A stretch of DNA of 64,000 nt from Chitinophaga filiformis. Its GTDB lineage: Bacteria > Bacteroidota > Bacteroidia > Chitinophagales > Chitinophagaceae. Location: assembly GCF_900102545.1 (NCBI RefSeq), contig NZ_FNBN01000002.1:966264-1030263 (forward strand), given 5' to 3'. Positions within the stretch are counted from its first letter, which is position 1, and each line of letters starts with the position of its first letter. This document shows positions 38,447-46,710 of the stretch, one piece after another. Both the position numbers and the translations under genes were made by a program. The notes under the pieces were generated by a model. That model searched no databases and was not told the origin of the DNA. It saw nothing but the letters and a program-made list of their open reading frames with translations.

Positions 38447-38559
38447 AAAGTTGCGCTACATCTACTGTTAAAGGAAATCACGATTGGTAATATTCGATAA
38501 CCTAAGGTTATTACCTGTATGCCATGTAAGTTATCTATCGACCAAATAGAAAAGATTTA

Positions 38560-38591
38560 TTTGGCAAATAATACCGATTGGTATAATTTTA
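38560..38591 (+). promoter_or_regulatory. tetR promoter with operator 1
   Basis: TTTG at 38560-38563 and TAATTTTA at 38584-38591, 20 bp apart, form a Bacteroidota-type promoter. The operator ATACCGATTGGTAT (38571-38584) fills the spacer, 42 bp before the tetR start codon, so a bound repressor would block polymerase. Confidence 0.75.
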
Positions 38592-38612
38592 CATCGTCTT
38601 AATGAAAGCGAT

Positions 38613-39197
38613 ATGAGTAAGGCAGAAAGAACGAAGGAGTTTATAGTAGAGAAAACGGCGCCTATCTTTAATAAGAAGGGATTTGCCGGTACTTCTCTCT
38701 CTGATATGACGGAGGCGACTGGTCTTACGAAAGGTAGCATTTACGGCAATTTTGCCAATAAAGATGAAGTGGCACTGGCATCATTTGATTACAATCTCCG
38801 CAAGCTGAGAACATATGTCCGCGCAGAGGAGGAAAAAGCGAAAACCATCAAGGAAAAATTGATGGTGCGCACTTTTCTCTTTGAAAAGGAGCGTTTGGTG
38901 GCTTATCCGGAAGGTGGTTGTCCACTGATAAATACCGGTCCTGAAGCAGACGATACACATCCGGCTCTGAAGGAAAGGGTGGCAAATGCGATTGAAAGCT
39001 GGAAGGAAAGAACCATCAGCATGATAGAAGAAGGGATCAGGAATAAAGAGATCTCTCCGGATGCAAACCCTGAGCAGGCGGCACTGACGCTGATCTCGAT
39101 GATCCAGGGGGCTATATTCGTAGCCAGGACAACCAGCAAGCCAGAATATGGCAGAAGTGTCATGGAGGTGGCCAGAAAATATATAACATCACTCTGA
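38613..39197 (+). CDS. TetR/AcrR-family repressor
   Basis: 194 aa. N-terminal helix-turn-helix of the TetR type: IVEKTAPIFNKKGFAGTSLS, DMTEATGLTKGSIYGNFANK, followed by a helical ligand-binding domain with the AEEEKAKTIKEKL and GCPLINTGPEADDTHPALKE segments common in this subfamily. Three copies of an ATACC-N4-GGTAT site, one before this gene and one before each of the next two, make it the likely self-regulated repressor of the SDR and the DHA2 exporter. Confidence 0.92.
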   Translation: MSKAERTKEFIVEKTAPIFNKKGFAGTSLSDMTEATGLTKGSIYGNFANKDEVALASFDYNLRKLRTYVRAEEEKAKTIKEKLMVRTFLFEKERLVAYPEGGCPLINTGPEADDTHPALKERVANAIESWKERTISMIEEGIRNKEISPDANPEQAALTLISMIQGAIFVARTTSKPEYGRSVMEVARKYITSL

Positions 39198-39217
39198 CTA
39201 TTTTTTTAACTATAAAT

Positions 39218-39231
39218 ATACCAATCGGTAT
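39218..39231. promoter_or_regulatory. TetR operator 2
   Basis: ATACCAATCGGTAT, the exact reverse complement of operator 1, lies 41 bp before the SDR start codon. Confidence 0.8.
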
Positions 39232-39258
39232 TATTTTTCAAAGCGTAAAAAGAACATC

Positions 39259-39999
39259 ATGAAAACGATTAACAACACTGTCCTGATAACCGGCGGCGGA
39301 GCAGGTATTGGCTTTCAGACAGCTAAACTGTTATCTGAAAAAGGCAATCATGTCATCATTACCGGCAGAAATGCAGGCACCTTAGAAAAAGCAGCAGTAC
39401 AGCTGAAAAACGTCACACCAATAGTATCTGACGTATCAAAAGAAGAAGATGTATTGGCACTTGTAGAAAGGTTGAAAAAAGAATTTCCAACCCTGAACGT
39501 TGTGATCAACAACGCAGCAGCAGCGGAAGTATACAGACTGGAGGCAGGTGTAAATGCTTACGATAAAGCATCTAAGGAGATCCATACCAATTTCCTCTCC
39601 GTGATCAGGCTGAATGAATTGTTACTGCCATTGCTGGAAAAACAACCGGAAGCAGCTATTGTAAACGTGACTTCTATCGTGGCCTTCGCTCCAGGTGTGA
39701 GACTCCCGGGTTATGCTGCCAGTAAAGCTGCTTTACACTCCTATACACAGGTACTGAGACATGCATTATCTGCAACCAGTGTGAAAGTATTTGAACTGAT
39801 GCCGCCATTAGTGAATACGGAATTCTCAAAGGAGATCGGTGGTGAGAACGGTATGCCCCCTGCTGCAGTAGCACAAGCCTTAATAGACGCACTGGCTACA
39901 GATCATTATGAAATACATGTAGGCAATACTGCCGATTTCTATAAATTGTTCCTTTCTTCTCCTACAGAGGCTTTCGCAGTACTGAACACCGCAAGATAA
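39259..39999 (+). CDS. SDR-family oxidoreductase, DltE-like
   Basis: 246 aa classical short-chain dehydrogenase. Rossmann motif NTVLITGGGAGIGFQTAKLL, NNAAAAE loop, catalytic Ser in VNVTSIVAFAPG and YAASKAALHSYTQVL (Tyr-x3-Lys). The PPLVNTEFSKEIGG segment resembles DltE-type members. NAD(P)-dependent oxidoreduction of an unknown substrate, probably a carbonyl compound that is also the ligand of the TetR regulator. It has its own operator and promoter rather than being read only from tetR. Confidence 0.9.
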   Translation: MKTINNTVLITGGGAGIGFQTAKLLSEKGNHVIITGRNAGTLEKAAVQLKNVTPIVSDVSKEEDVLALVERLKKEFPTLNVVINNAAAAEVYRLEAGVNAYDKASKEIHTNFLSVIRLNELLLPLLEKQPEAAIVNVTSIVAFAPGVRLPGYAASKAALHSYTQVLRHALSATSVKVFELMPPLVNTEFSKEIGGENGMPPAAVAQALIDALATDHYEIHVGNTADFYKLFLSSPTEAFAVLNTAR

Positions 40000-40025
40000 A
40001 TCCTGCTTTTACTTTGACAGTAATT

Positions 40026-40039
40026 ATACCGACTGGTAT
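40026..40039. promoter_or_regulatory. TetR operator 3
   Basis: ATACCGACTGGTAT, differing from operator 1 by one base in the spacer, lies 42 bp before the DHA2 exporter start codon. Confidence 0.8.
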
Positions 40040-40067
40040 AATTACTGTCTCTACATAATTCTCTCGC

Positions 40068-41609
40068 ATGAAAAGGACTATACTGCTTATCACCGTTATT
40101 GCTGCTGCGGTAATGGAGCTGATAGACACATCCATCGTCAACGTAGCATTATCGCACATGAGCGGCAACCTGGGCGCAACACTGGAAGATACTTCCTGGG
40201 TGATCACGGCATATGCTATTGCCAACGTGATCATTATTCCTATCACCAGTTTCCTTTCGAATAAACTCGGCCGGCGAAATTACTATATCGGTTCTATCAT
40301 CGCTTTTACCTTCTTTTCATTCATGTGTGGCCAGGCATCCAACATCTGGGTGCTGGTTATCTTCCGCTTCTTACAGGGTATGGGTGGAGGCGCGCTGTTA
40401 TCCGTTTCACAGGTGATTGTATTCGAACTTTTCCCGAAAGAAAAACAGAATGTGGCAAGTGCCTTATTTGGCATCGGCGTATTCGTTGGTCCTACCATTG
40501 GCCCTACCCTGGGTGGTTACATTACAGAATTCTACGACTGGCCATGGATATTCTACATTAATGTTCCTATAGGTATTGTTGCAGCCGCTATCTGTTATGC
40601 TTTACTGACAGAACCAAAGGTAAAAGAAACAGCGGGTAGTGTCGATTGGGCAGGTATCATCCTGCTGGCTATTGGCATCGGATCTCTGCAAACAGTATTG
40701 GAACGGGGGGAGACTGACGACTGGTTTGAGGCAGGATACATTGTTTTCCTCAGTGTTACGGCCTTCTTTGGATTATTATTATTCATATGGTGGGAACTCA
40801 CCACAAAAACACCCGTGGTCAACCTGCGGGTACTTAAAAGCAGGAACCTGAGCCTGGCGGCTGTGCTCACCTTTGTATCGGGTGTGGGCCTGTTCAGTTC
40901 TGTATTTCTGACGCCTGTATTCGCACAGAGACTGCTCAATTTTACACCGACACAAACAGGTTTGCTATTACTGCCCGGCGCTATACTCGCTATAGGAGGA
41001 TTGGTTGTCTCGGCCAGGTTGCTGCAGAGAGGTGTCTCCCCTCTTGTTATGATCACCACCGGTATGCTGATGTTTGTCGTCTTTAGCTGGCAGATGTCGC
41101 GTTATAACCTTGACGCCAGTGCCTTTGGTCTGACCACGACACTGATCTGGCGAGGTGTGGGACTGGCCATCATCACCGTACCATTATCCGTATTAGCAGT
41201 GTCGTCACTTCCTCCGGCCGACCTTGCACAGGGAGCTGCTTTGAATAATATGATGCGGCAACTGGGAGGTTCTTTTGGCCTGGCGATGGTAAACACTTAC
41301 CTGGCCAACCGTAATGCAGTACACAGATCCGACCTTGTATCCAATATCACGGCAGACAATCCGATTGCGGTAAAACGGCTGGCTGACTATACACAATTCT
41401 TTATATCAAAGGGCGCAGGTCTGGCGGAGTCTAAGGCCAAGGCATTGCGACTTATAGATGCCGGTATTACCCGGCAGACTTCGATGCTGAGCTTCGATGA
41501 TGCCTATCTGTTAATAGGGGTGGTATTCCTGTGTTCACTGCCTTTATTACTTATGGCATCAAAAAGGAAGAAAGGCGCGAAAGTACAGGTGGTACTGGCA
41601 GATCATTAG
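40068..41609 (+). CDS. DHA2-family MFS drug exporter, EmrB/QacA type
   Basis: 513 aa with about 14 predicted membrane helices. N-terminal helix 1 carries the DHA2 signature MELIDTSIVNVALSHMSGNL; VITAYAIANVIIIPITSFLS and the motif C region GIGVFVGPTIGPTLGGYITE follow. Proton-driven export of lipophilic drugs or toxic metabolites through the inner membrane. No HlyD-type adaptor lies next to it, so it probably acts alone, unlike EmrAB. Operator 3 places it under the TetR regulator two genes upstream. Confidence 0.92.
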   Translation: MKRTILLITVIAAAVMELIDTSIVNVALSHMSGNLGATLEDTSWVITAYAIANVIIIPITSFLSNKLGRRNYYIGSIIAFTFFSFMCGQASNIWVLVIFRFLQGMGGGALLSVSQVIVFELFPKEKQNVASALFGIGVFVGPTIGPTLGGYITEFYDWPWIFYINVPIGIVAAAICYALLTEPKVKETAGSVDWAGIILLAIGIGSLQTVLERGETDDWFEAGYIVFLSVTAFFGLLLFIWWELTTKTPVVNLRVLKSRNLSLAAVLTFVSGVGLFSSVFLTPVFAQRLLNFTPTQTGLLLLPGAILAIGGLVVSARLLQRGVSPLVMITTGMLMFVVFSWQMSRYNLDASAFGLTTTLIWRGVGLAIITVPLSVLAVSSLPPADLAQGAALNNMMRQLGGSFGLAMVNTYLANRNAVHRSDLVSNITADNPIAVKRLADYTQFFISKGAGLAESKAKALRLIDAGITRQTSMLSFDDAYLLIGVVFLCSLPLLLMASKRKKGAKVQVVLADH

Positions 41610-41701
41610 CATGTTCTCGCTTTGTCAAGTATACCAGGGCTGGGGAAGCATTTGGCTCCCTGGCCCTTTTCGGCTAATTTGCAGCCCATACCTGCCGGTG
41701 A

Positions 41702-42349
41702 ATGAAGAACAACTACGACAATATTGCCAGATACTATGATTTCCTCAGCCGTATCGTATTTCGTACTGCACAGCAGGATGCGCAGACAGCCCTTCTGCCG
41801 TATATCGAAATAAACAGCAAAGTGCTGATAGCGGGTGGAGGAACAGGCTGGATACTGGAAGAAATAGCAAAAAGATGCCCGCCCGGTTTACACATTTATT
41901 ATGTGGAGATCTCTGCGAATATGATCGCACTCGCAAAGGAGCAAAAATATCAGCATGAGGTAACGTTTATCAATATGGCCATAGAAGATTTCAACAGGGA
42001 TCGTTCTCTTATCTTCGACGTTGTCATGACGCCCTTCTTGTTTGATAACTTCTCCCAGGAAAGGATAAAACCCATTTTCCTTCATCTTCATAGCATGCTC
42101 AGGCCAGGAGGGAGATGGCTGTTTACCGATTTTCACTACCAGAAAGTAGCCCCGTTATGGCAGCGGATATTACTACAAAGTATGTACGTGTTCTTCCGGA
42201 TATTATGTCATGTGGAAGCAAGTGCGCTGGCTGATATTGAGCCTTTATTCAAAACGCATCACTATACAAGTCTTTTCGAGGTATTCTATTTCAAAAAGTT
42301 TATCAGGTCGGCCGTTTACTATAAAGAGGGGCTTGTTAATAATTGTTAA
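41702..42349 (+). CDS. Class I SAM-dependent methyltransferase
   Basis: 215 aa. The AdoMet-binding motif I is KVLIAGGGTGWILEEIAKRC, with the acidic end of strand 2 in IYYVEISANMIALAK. VVMTPFLFDNFSQERIKPIF and MLRPGGRWLFTDFHYQ are the post-I and motif III regions, as in UbiE/COQ5-type small-molecule methyltransferases. A hydrophobic C-terminal part may contact membrane or a lipophilic substrate. The substrate is not known. It stands alone after the drug exporter and converges on a terminator shared with the next minus-strand gene. Confidence 0.88.
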   Translation: MKNNYDNIARYYDFLSRIVFRTAQQDAQTALLPYIEINSKVLIAGGGTGWILEEIAKRCPPGLHIYYVEISANMIALAKEQKYQHEVTFINMAIEDFNRDRSLIFDVVMTPFLFDNFSQERIKPIFLHLHSMLRPGGRWLFTDFHYQKVAPLWQRILLQSMYVFFRILCHVEASALADIEPLFKTHHYTSLFEVFYFKKFIRSAVYYKEGLVNNC

Positions 42350-42433
42350 TTTACCCATACTGCGAAATCGTTTCATGGATGATTCATGAGATTTAGTAAG
42401 AATTTCATGCATTCTATCCTGAACAACCACTAA

Positions 42434-42467
42434 TAAAAAAGAGGGATAGGCTTGTGCCTATCTCTCT
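42434..42467 (-). terminator. Terminator overlapping the SDR stop codon
   Basis: On the minus strand AGAGAGATAGGC pairs with GCCTATCCCTCT around a 4-base loop and is followed by six T. The SDR stop codon (42458-42460) and the last residues lie inside the stem. Confidence 0.85.
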
Positions 42468-43354
42468 TTCAAATCTCCAGACTCCCTGCCGATAGACTCA
42501 CGTTCCTTGCGGGAAGCGCTATGGCTGGAAGCCGTTCTCCCATCTTCTTTCTCTGACGGCTCCATCAGTTTTCGCATGTTGACGGCATTTGTTTCATCAC
42601 TCAGTAAGTTCGCCATATAGACATGCATCTTTGTTTTACCGCCGGATATTACACGGCTTTCACCACTCATGAGTGCTTCATAACCATCCTGGGCTACTTC
42701 TTCCGGTGTTTGTAATGATTCTTCACGATACGTCTTGGTGTATTCCATATTGGCCTTATGGAAAAAGTCAGTATCGGACGCACCGGGCACTAACACCGTA
42801 ATATTTACACCAGTGCCGACCAGTTCATTACTGATAGCGGCGCTAAATGAGAGCACAAAGGCTTTTGTAGCTGCATATACTGACAATAATGGCATGGGCG
42901 CTTTACCCGCCTCAGAACCCAATTGCAGTATATGTCCTTCTCCTCTCGCCACCATATCGGTAACAAAATATTTAGTCAGCGCTACCAGTGAACAGATGTT
43001 CAACTGGATAATGTCAAGATTACGCTGCAGGTCAACATCTACGAAGCGGCCCCATTCTCCCTGTCCTGCGTCATTCACCAGATAATTCACTACAATACCT
43101 CTGGCCTGTATTTCATCATATATTTCCTTTGCTGCGGCTGGTCGGAAGAGATCACTTGAAATAGGTGTTACCTCGATATTATATTGTTGCTTCAACTCAT
43201 CTGTCACTTCCTGCAATCTTTCTTTCGATCTTGCTACAAGCACGAGGCTGAAACCATCCTTAGCAAACAATTTTGCCAACTCATATCCGAAGCCGCTGGT
43301 GGCGCCGGTAATCAGTGCATACTGATTACGGTTGTTCAGGTTAATTACTGGCAT
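42458..43354 (-). CDS. SDR-family oxidoreductase with charged C-terminal tail
   Basis: 298 aa from the ATG at 43354; the longer frame starts with TTG inside the upstream stop codon region. Rossmann motif NQYALITGATSGFGYELAKL, NDAGQGEWG, catalytic region LQLGSEAGKAPMPLLSVYAA with YAATKAF. The DltE/YdfG-like body ends near residue 255 and is followed by a 35-residue hydrophilic tail rich in Glu, Arg, Lys and Ser (EKEDGRTASSHSASRKER), unusual for an SDR. The tail resembles in composition the 67-aa protein encoded 17 bp upstream, with which it is probably co-transcribed. Confidence 0.85.
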   Translation of the reverse strand: MPVINLNNRNQYALITGATSGFGYELAKLFAKDGFSLVLVARSKERLQEVTDELKQQYNIEVTPISSDLFRPAAAKEIYDEIQARGIVVNYLVNDAGQGEWGRFVDVDLQRNLDIIQLNICSLVALTKYFVTDMVARGEGHILQLGSEAGKAPMPLLSVYAATKAFVLSFSAAISNELVGTGVNITVLVPGASDTDFFHKANMEYTKTYREESLQTPEEVAQDGYEALMSGESRVISGGKTKMHVYMANLLSDETNAVNMRKLMEPSEKEDGRTASSHSASRKERESIGRESGDLKER

Positions 43355-43371
43355 ACATTTCAGTTTAAATA

Positions 43372-43575
43372 TCAACGGGAATTTTTAAGACTCTCAGGCG
43401 CTTCTTTCAGTTCATCCTTCTGTTTATTTGCTTCCGGAGTTATTTCTTTTGCGCCTTTGTTATCACGTTCCCGTTCTGTCTGCTCAACAGATGATGCAGA
43501 AGATTCAGCTGCTTCTGACTGTTCAGCTTTACCAGTAAGGTCTTCTTTTGTCATCTTTGGTTTATCCTGTCCCAT
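43372..43575 (-). CDS. Small hydrophilic disordered protein
   Basis: 67 aa with no hydrophobic residues to speak of (MGQDKPKMTKEDLTGKAEQS, then KEITPEANKQKDELKEAP). Composition and size resemble small stress-type or hydrophilin-like proteins common in Bacteroidota. Function unknown. It precedes the tailed SDR by 17 bp. Confidence 0.7.
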   Translation of the reverse strand: MGQDKPKMTKEDLTGKAEQSEAAESSASSVEQTERERDNKGAKEITPEANKQKDELKEAPESLKNSR

Positions 43576-43737
43576 AATATAAAAATTTAAGCTTGAAAGA
43601 ATAATCTATCAGGATCAAACAACAAGCCATGTATGCTATTATATAGGACGAGGCGGAGTCAACCGGCATATTTGTACATATGCTGGTACAGTAGTGTGGA
43701 ATAAATTACTGGGTAACAAACTACGACTGCAATCTCT

Positions 43738-44139
43738 TCAATCGGCAGACTGGACAGGCGCTTCTTTTGCTGTTCCGGCAATGAGGCCTTCTTTCCCCAT
43801 ACGGTTTTGCTCTCCGAGCGACAGACCGTCTGTACGTGTGGTTTGCAACCAGCCATTTCTGAAGCGTCTGAATATCTGTATAGCCAAGCCCATATCCCGG
43901 TAAAAATCTCTTTCTACTTCTGCTACCGTGCGGTGCTCACTAATATCTATCCAGCCAAAGCTATGGATCAGACGGATCTCCTCAATAGGAGTATCTCCGG
44001 GGAGCTTTTTATTGTTTGCAGAGCCTTCTCCCTGGTCATGCGGACAGAGATAGCATTCCAGTTTCAGGTAAGGATATACCTCATGGAATTTATTCTGGAT
44101 GTTACGTAAAACATCTTCTTCGCTGATATATATTTCCAT
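43738..44139 (-). CDS. Conserved hypothetical Bacteroidota protein
   Basis: 133 aa from the ATG at 44139 (MEIYISEEDVLRNIQNKFHE); the longer frame upstream has no coding character. The body FGWIDISEHRTVAEVERDFY and MGLAIQIFRRFRNGWLQTTR, followed by DGLSLGEQNRMGKE, matches a widespread Bacteroidota family with no known function that I recall by this pattern. Cytosolic. No functional tie to its neighbours is evident. Confidence 0.75.
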   Translation of the reverse strand: MEIYISEEDVLRNIQNKFHEVYPYLKLECYLCPHDQGEGSANNKKLPGDTPIEEIRLIHSFGWIDISEHRTVAEVERDFYRDMGLAIQIFRRFRNGWLQTTRTDGLSLGEQNRMGKEGLIAGTAKEAPVQSAD

Positions 44140-44320
44140 CGTGTTGCGTTTTAATGAGTTAATGATACACCCGTCATTCTTTCCCATGCATTCCCTTTTT
44201 TGTAAAACAAACAGGTGAATTATTAGTTGCAGGAATGACAAGATGTTTCAAAGTTAGCACTCCGGGGAAGGGAGGGCAATGATGGAGGTTATGAGGAAAG
44301 CTGTTTATGATCAGGAGCGA

Positions 44321-44770
44321 TCATTCTCCCGGCAACAGGGGGAGAATGCAATCCTGCAGGTAAGAACCTCTCAGCTGGCTATAAAGGATGCCCCGGGTAA
44401 TACCAGTGGCCGCCCTGGAAACAGCTTGTCCTATATCGGCGGGAATCAGGTATTCCCCGTTCGTCTGCCGCGTCAGTGTTTCTTCAAACATGGGAATACC
44501 AAAGCCACATGCCACTGTTGCGCTGGCAAGCGGCAGGGTGTTGCCGGATTGTATCAGGGTTACGGTGGTGAACACGATGACCATTTGTTTGTCAACGTTT
44601 GTCTTTTGTTCCTGCTGAACATTGAACTCATAACTCGCCTGTCTTTCCTTGCTGCCGGTTGAAGGTTCTGGTGAAAGAGAAAAGGAAAGCAGTTCGATAC
44701 CGTGTAAATTAGGGGAGGTTTCCAATTTGTGATGATTATAGTAAAGAAAAAACAACCTGTGTTCAGGCAT
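44321..44770 (-). CDS. SecB-like chaperone of a toxin-antitoxin-chaperone module
   Basis: 149 aa, close to the 155 aa of SecB. Beta-strand-rich N-terminal half (SYEFNVQQEQKTNVDKQMVI, VFTTVTLIQSGNTLPLASAT) and a C-terminal part, SRAATGITRGILYSQLRGSY followed by LQDCILPLLP, that follows the SecB pattern of a helix with TRG(I/G) and a hydrophobic LxPxN-like end. The start codon lies inside the end of the antitoxin gene (8-base overlap), so the two are coupled. In TAC systems a SecB-like chaperone folds and protects an unstable antitoxin. The assignment relies on pattern and gene order; divergence from true SecB is high. Confidence 0.55.
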   Translation of the reverse strand: MPEHRLFFLYYNHHKLETSPNLHGIELLSFSLSPEPSTGSKERQASYEFNVQQEQKTNVDKQMVIVFTTVTLIQSGNTLPLASATVACGFGIPMFEETLTRQTNGEYLIPADIGQAVSRAATGITRGILYSQLRGSYLQDCILPLLPGE

Positions 44771-45197
44771 TAAAAGGGGGACTTGTTAAACCGCCGCTTT
44801 GACCGGCTATTTTATACAATGGTCCCTGAATAGCTCCTTTTAAGGATGAAGGGACTACCGGAACCGTAACATTGACGTTCAGCGGTGGCTGGGTAGCAGT
44901 CATATCCGCATCCAGCAACCTGATGCCCAATACCCGTTGAATATCTACTAATGTATCCATGGTAAAATTGTGGGTGCCGCTTAACCATTTAGATACCAGG
45001 GATGGACTTTTTAAGTGGAGCTCCCTGGCGAGATCAAGGCTTTTCCAGCCTTTGGCTTTGAGGCCTGCATGAATCTTGGCGGCCATTTTCATTTTATGGT
45101 CTATCTGGTCTTGCTCAGCGGGGCTGATGTGACTCAGTAAATTGTTTACCAGATCACTGGTGTAGTTGGTGTTGGTTGCTTCGAAGTTTTCCATCAT
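44763..45197 (-). CDS. XRE/HigA-like antitoxin with C-terminal extension
   Basis: 144 aa. Residues about 38-95 are a Cro/C1-type helix-turn-helix (IHAGLKAKGWKSLDLARELH, then LKSPSLVSKWLSGTHNFTMD). After about residue 97 comes a 45-residue hydrophobic, Pro-rich tail (NVNVTVPVVPSSLKGAIQGP, LYKIAGQSGGLTSPP), which is unusual for a plain HigA and is in the position of the chaperone-addiction segment of TAC antitoxins. It starts 7 bp after the toxin-like gene and overlaps the SecB-like gene. Likely represses its own operon through the repeats before the toxin gene. Confidence 0.75.
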   Translation of the reverse strand: MMENFEATNTNYTSDLVNNLLSHISPAEQDQIDHKMKMAAKIHAGLKAKGWKSLDLARELHLKSPSLVSKWLSGTHNFTMDTLVDIQRVLGIRLLDADMTATQPPLNVNVTVPVVPSSLKGAIQGPLYKIAGQSGGLTSPPFNA

Positions 45198-45204
45198 TCT
45201 TTTT

Positions 45205-45690
45205 TTAACGTGTAAGTAATAAATCTCCTTCCAGTTTTAACCGGTTGAGAGATATTCTTAAATTATTATCCTTTAGCTGGGTACGGATAATTTTCGAGTA
45301 GTGCATCATTTCATTTACTTCGCGGGTGAGTTTGGGATCATCCTGCCAGGCCCGGACATTTTTGGGCCCTCCCCCGCCTACAATAACCATCTGCTCACTC
45401 AAACGTATGCAGTACAAGCGCAGATGCTTATCAGGAATATCATAAAGAGCACATACCTGATCATCCCATTCCAGCCCTTCATCCAGCTTAAAATAAGTAC
45501 TGACCGCCCCTGTTACGTTCCCGATACTCCTGAGCCGCCCCATAATACTTAGCAGATCCTGAAAGAACTCTTTTTGGTATTCCATTACAAACCGGTCTAA
45601 AAAAGCATACTGACTTTCTTCAGTAATGATACTGTAGACCGAGGCCTTTTTACCTGAGAGATTAGTCAGGTAAACTAATTTTGATTTCAC
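45205..45690 (-). CDS. HigB/RelE-like toxin (putative)
   Basis: 161 aa with a GTG start at 45690; a TAG lies immediately upstream, so no longer frame exists. The C-terminal half, LRLYCIRLSEQMVIVGGGGP followed by KNVRAWQDDPKLTREVNEMM, has the strand order and Gly-rich loop of HigB-type RelE-superfamily toxins; the N-terminal part FFQDLLSIMGRLRSIGNVTG fits the leading helices. Such toxins cleave ribosome-bound mRNA. It opens a toxin-antitoxin-chaperone order seen in known TAC modules. The toxin call is less certain than the antitoxin. Confidence 0.6.
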   Translation of the reverse strand: MKSKLVYLTNLSGKKASVYSIITEESQYAFLDRFVMEYQKEFFQDLLSIMGRLRSIGNVTGAVSTYFKLDEGLEWDDQVCALYDIPDKHLRLYCIRLSEQMVIVGGGGPKNVRAWQDDPKLTREVNEMMHYSKIIRTQLKDNNLRISLNRLKLEGDLLLTR

Positions 45691-45774
45691 CTAAAACTAA
45701 ACTTTTACGAAGTTAACAATATTAAATCACTTCTAAGTGATTTTTTTACTCTTTTTTTTCACCTAAAAGTAAAT
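45685..45774 (-). promoter_or_regulatory. Control region of the toxin-antitoxin-chaperone operon
   Basis: Two direct repeats, TTTCACCTAAAACTAAA (45685-45701) and TTTCACCTAAAAGTAAA (45757-45773), flank a perfect inverted repeat, AAATCACTT-CT-AAGTGATTT (45724-45743). The first repeat covers the GTG start. The layout fits binding of the antitoxin in autoregulation. A clear -33/-7 promoter is not visible. Confidence 0.55.
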
Positions 45775-45875
45775 TAATACATATTTAGCTAATTTATCGC
45801 AACAACGGACAGACTATTTTTCTTTCGCCCCCCTTTTCTTAAGGTAGGTTAATGGATTACTTCTCTTTTCCGGCG

Positions 45876-45883
45876 TATATTTG
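45876..45883 (+). promoter_or_regulatory. -7 promoter box TATATTTG before the detoxification operon
   Basis: Exact TAnnTTTG box 25 bp before the ATG at 45908. The longer frame that starts with TTG at 45881 lies inside this box, which argues for the 45908 start. Confidence 0.6.
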
Positions 45884-45907
45884 TTGCAACATATAAATAC
45901 ACTGATC

Positions 45908-46627
45908 ATGGCAAAAGCAGTATTACATAAGGCAGCAACACGTGGACATGCAGACCACGGATGGTTAAACAGCCATCATACTTTCAGTTTTGCCAACTAC
46001 TATAATCCGGAAAGGATGCAGTTTGGCGCCCTGCGGGTGTTGAACGATGACATAGTAGCTGGTGGAAGAGGTTTTGATGCTCACCCTCATGATAACATGG
46101 AAATCATCAGTATTCCACTGCAAGGCGCCCTTGAGCATAAAGACAACCTTGGAAATACCGTCATCACAAAAGCGGGCGAAATACAGGTAATGAGCACAGG
46201 AACCGGCGTTTTCCACAGTGAGTACAATGCCAATACCGATATACCTGCTCATTTCCTGCAGATCTGGTTATTTCCTAACCAGTTGAATGTTGCTCCCAGA
46301 TATGACCAGGTAACAATAGATACTGAAAGCAAGCCTAACCACCTGCAACAGCTGATCTCCCCTGATCCCAGTGGTGCGGGTACCTGGTTGTACCAGGACG
46401 CCTGGTTCCACATGGGCAGGTTTGACAAAAACAGCGAGACCTCCTATGAGGTCAAAAAACAGGGAAACGGCGTGTACTTCTTTGTCATTAAGGGAAAATT
46501 CGTCATCAACGGACAGGAACTGGATAACAGTGATGGCTATGGTGTGAAAGACACCAATCACTTCACCATCGTTTCACAGGAAGAAGATGCTCAGTTGCTG
46601 GTGATAGATGTACCATTATTCAGTTGA
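45908..46627 (+). CDS. Pirin-family protein, copy 1
   Basis: 239 aa bicupin. The N-terminal cupin carries SHHTFSFANYYNPERMQFGA and the metal site FDAHPHDNMEIISIPLQGAL with FHSEYNA; the C-terminal cupin lacks obvious ligands, as in other pirins (YqhH/YhhW type). Members with this pattern include quercetin 2,3-dioxygenases and redox sensors. First gene of a seven-gene plus-strand operon with nitroreductase, second pirin, ring-cleaving dioxygenase and esterase, which fits removal of quinones or polyphenols. It is divergent from the toxin-antitoxin module. Confidence 0.92.
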   Translation: MAKAVLHKAATRGHADHGWLNSHHTFSFANYYNPERMQFGALRVLNDDIVAGGRGFDAHPHDNMEIISIPLQGALEHKDNLGNTVITKAGEIQVMSTGTGVFHSEYNANTDIPAHFLQIWLFPNQLNVAPRYDQVTIDTESKPNHLQQLISPDPSGAGTWLYQDAWFHMGRFDKNSETSYEVKKQGNGVYFFVIKGKFVINGQELDNSDGYGVKDTNHFTIVSQEEDAQLLVIDVPLFS

Positions 46628-46710
46628 TTTAGACAACTCATTGCTGAAAAAGCATCTGTTGTAACATATACCTTTGCTTAACGTAAACATAAAATATAAA
46701 TTAGAATCAT

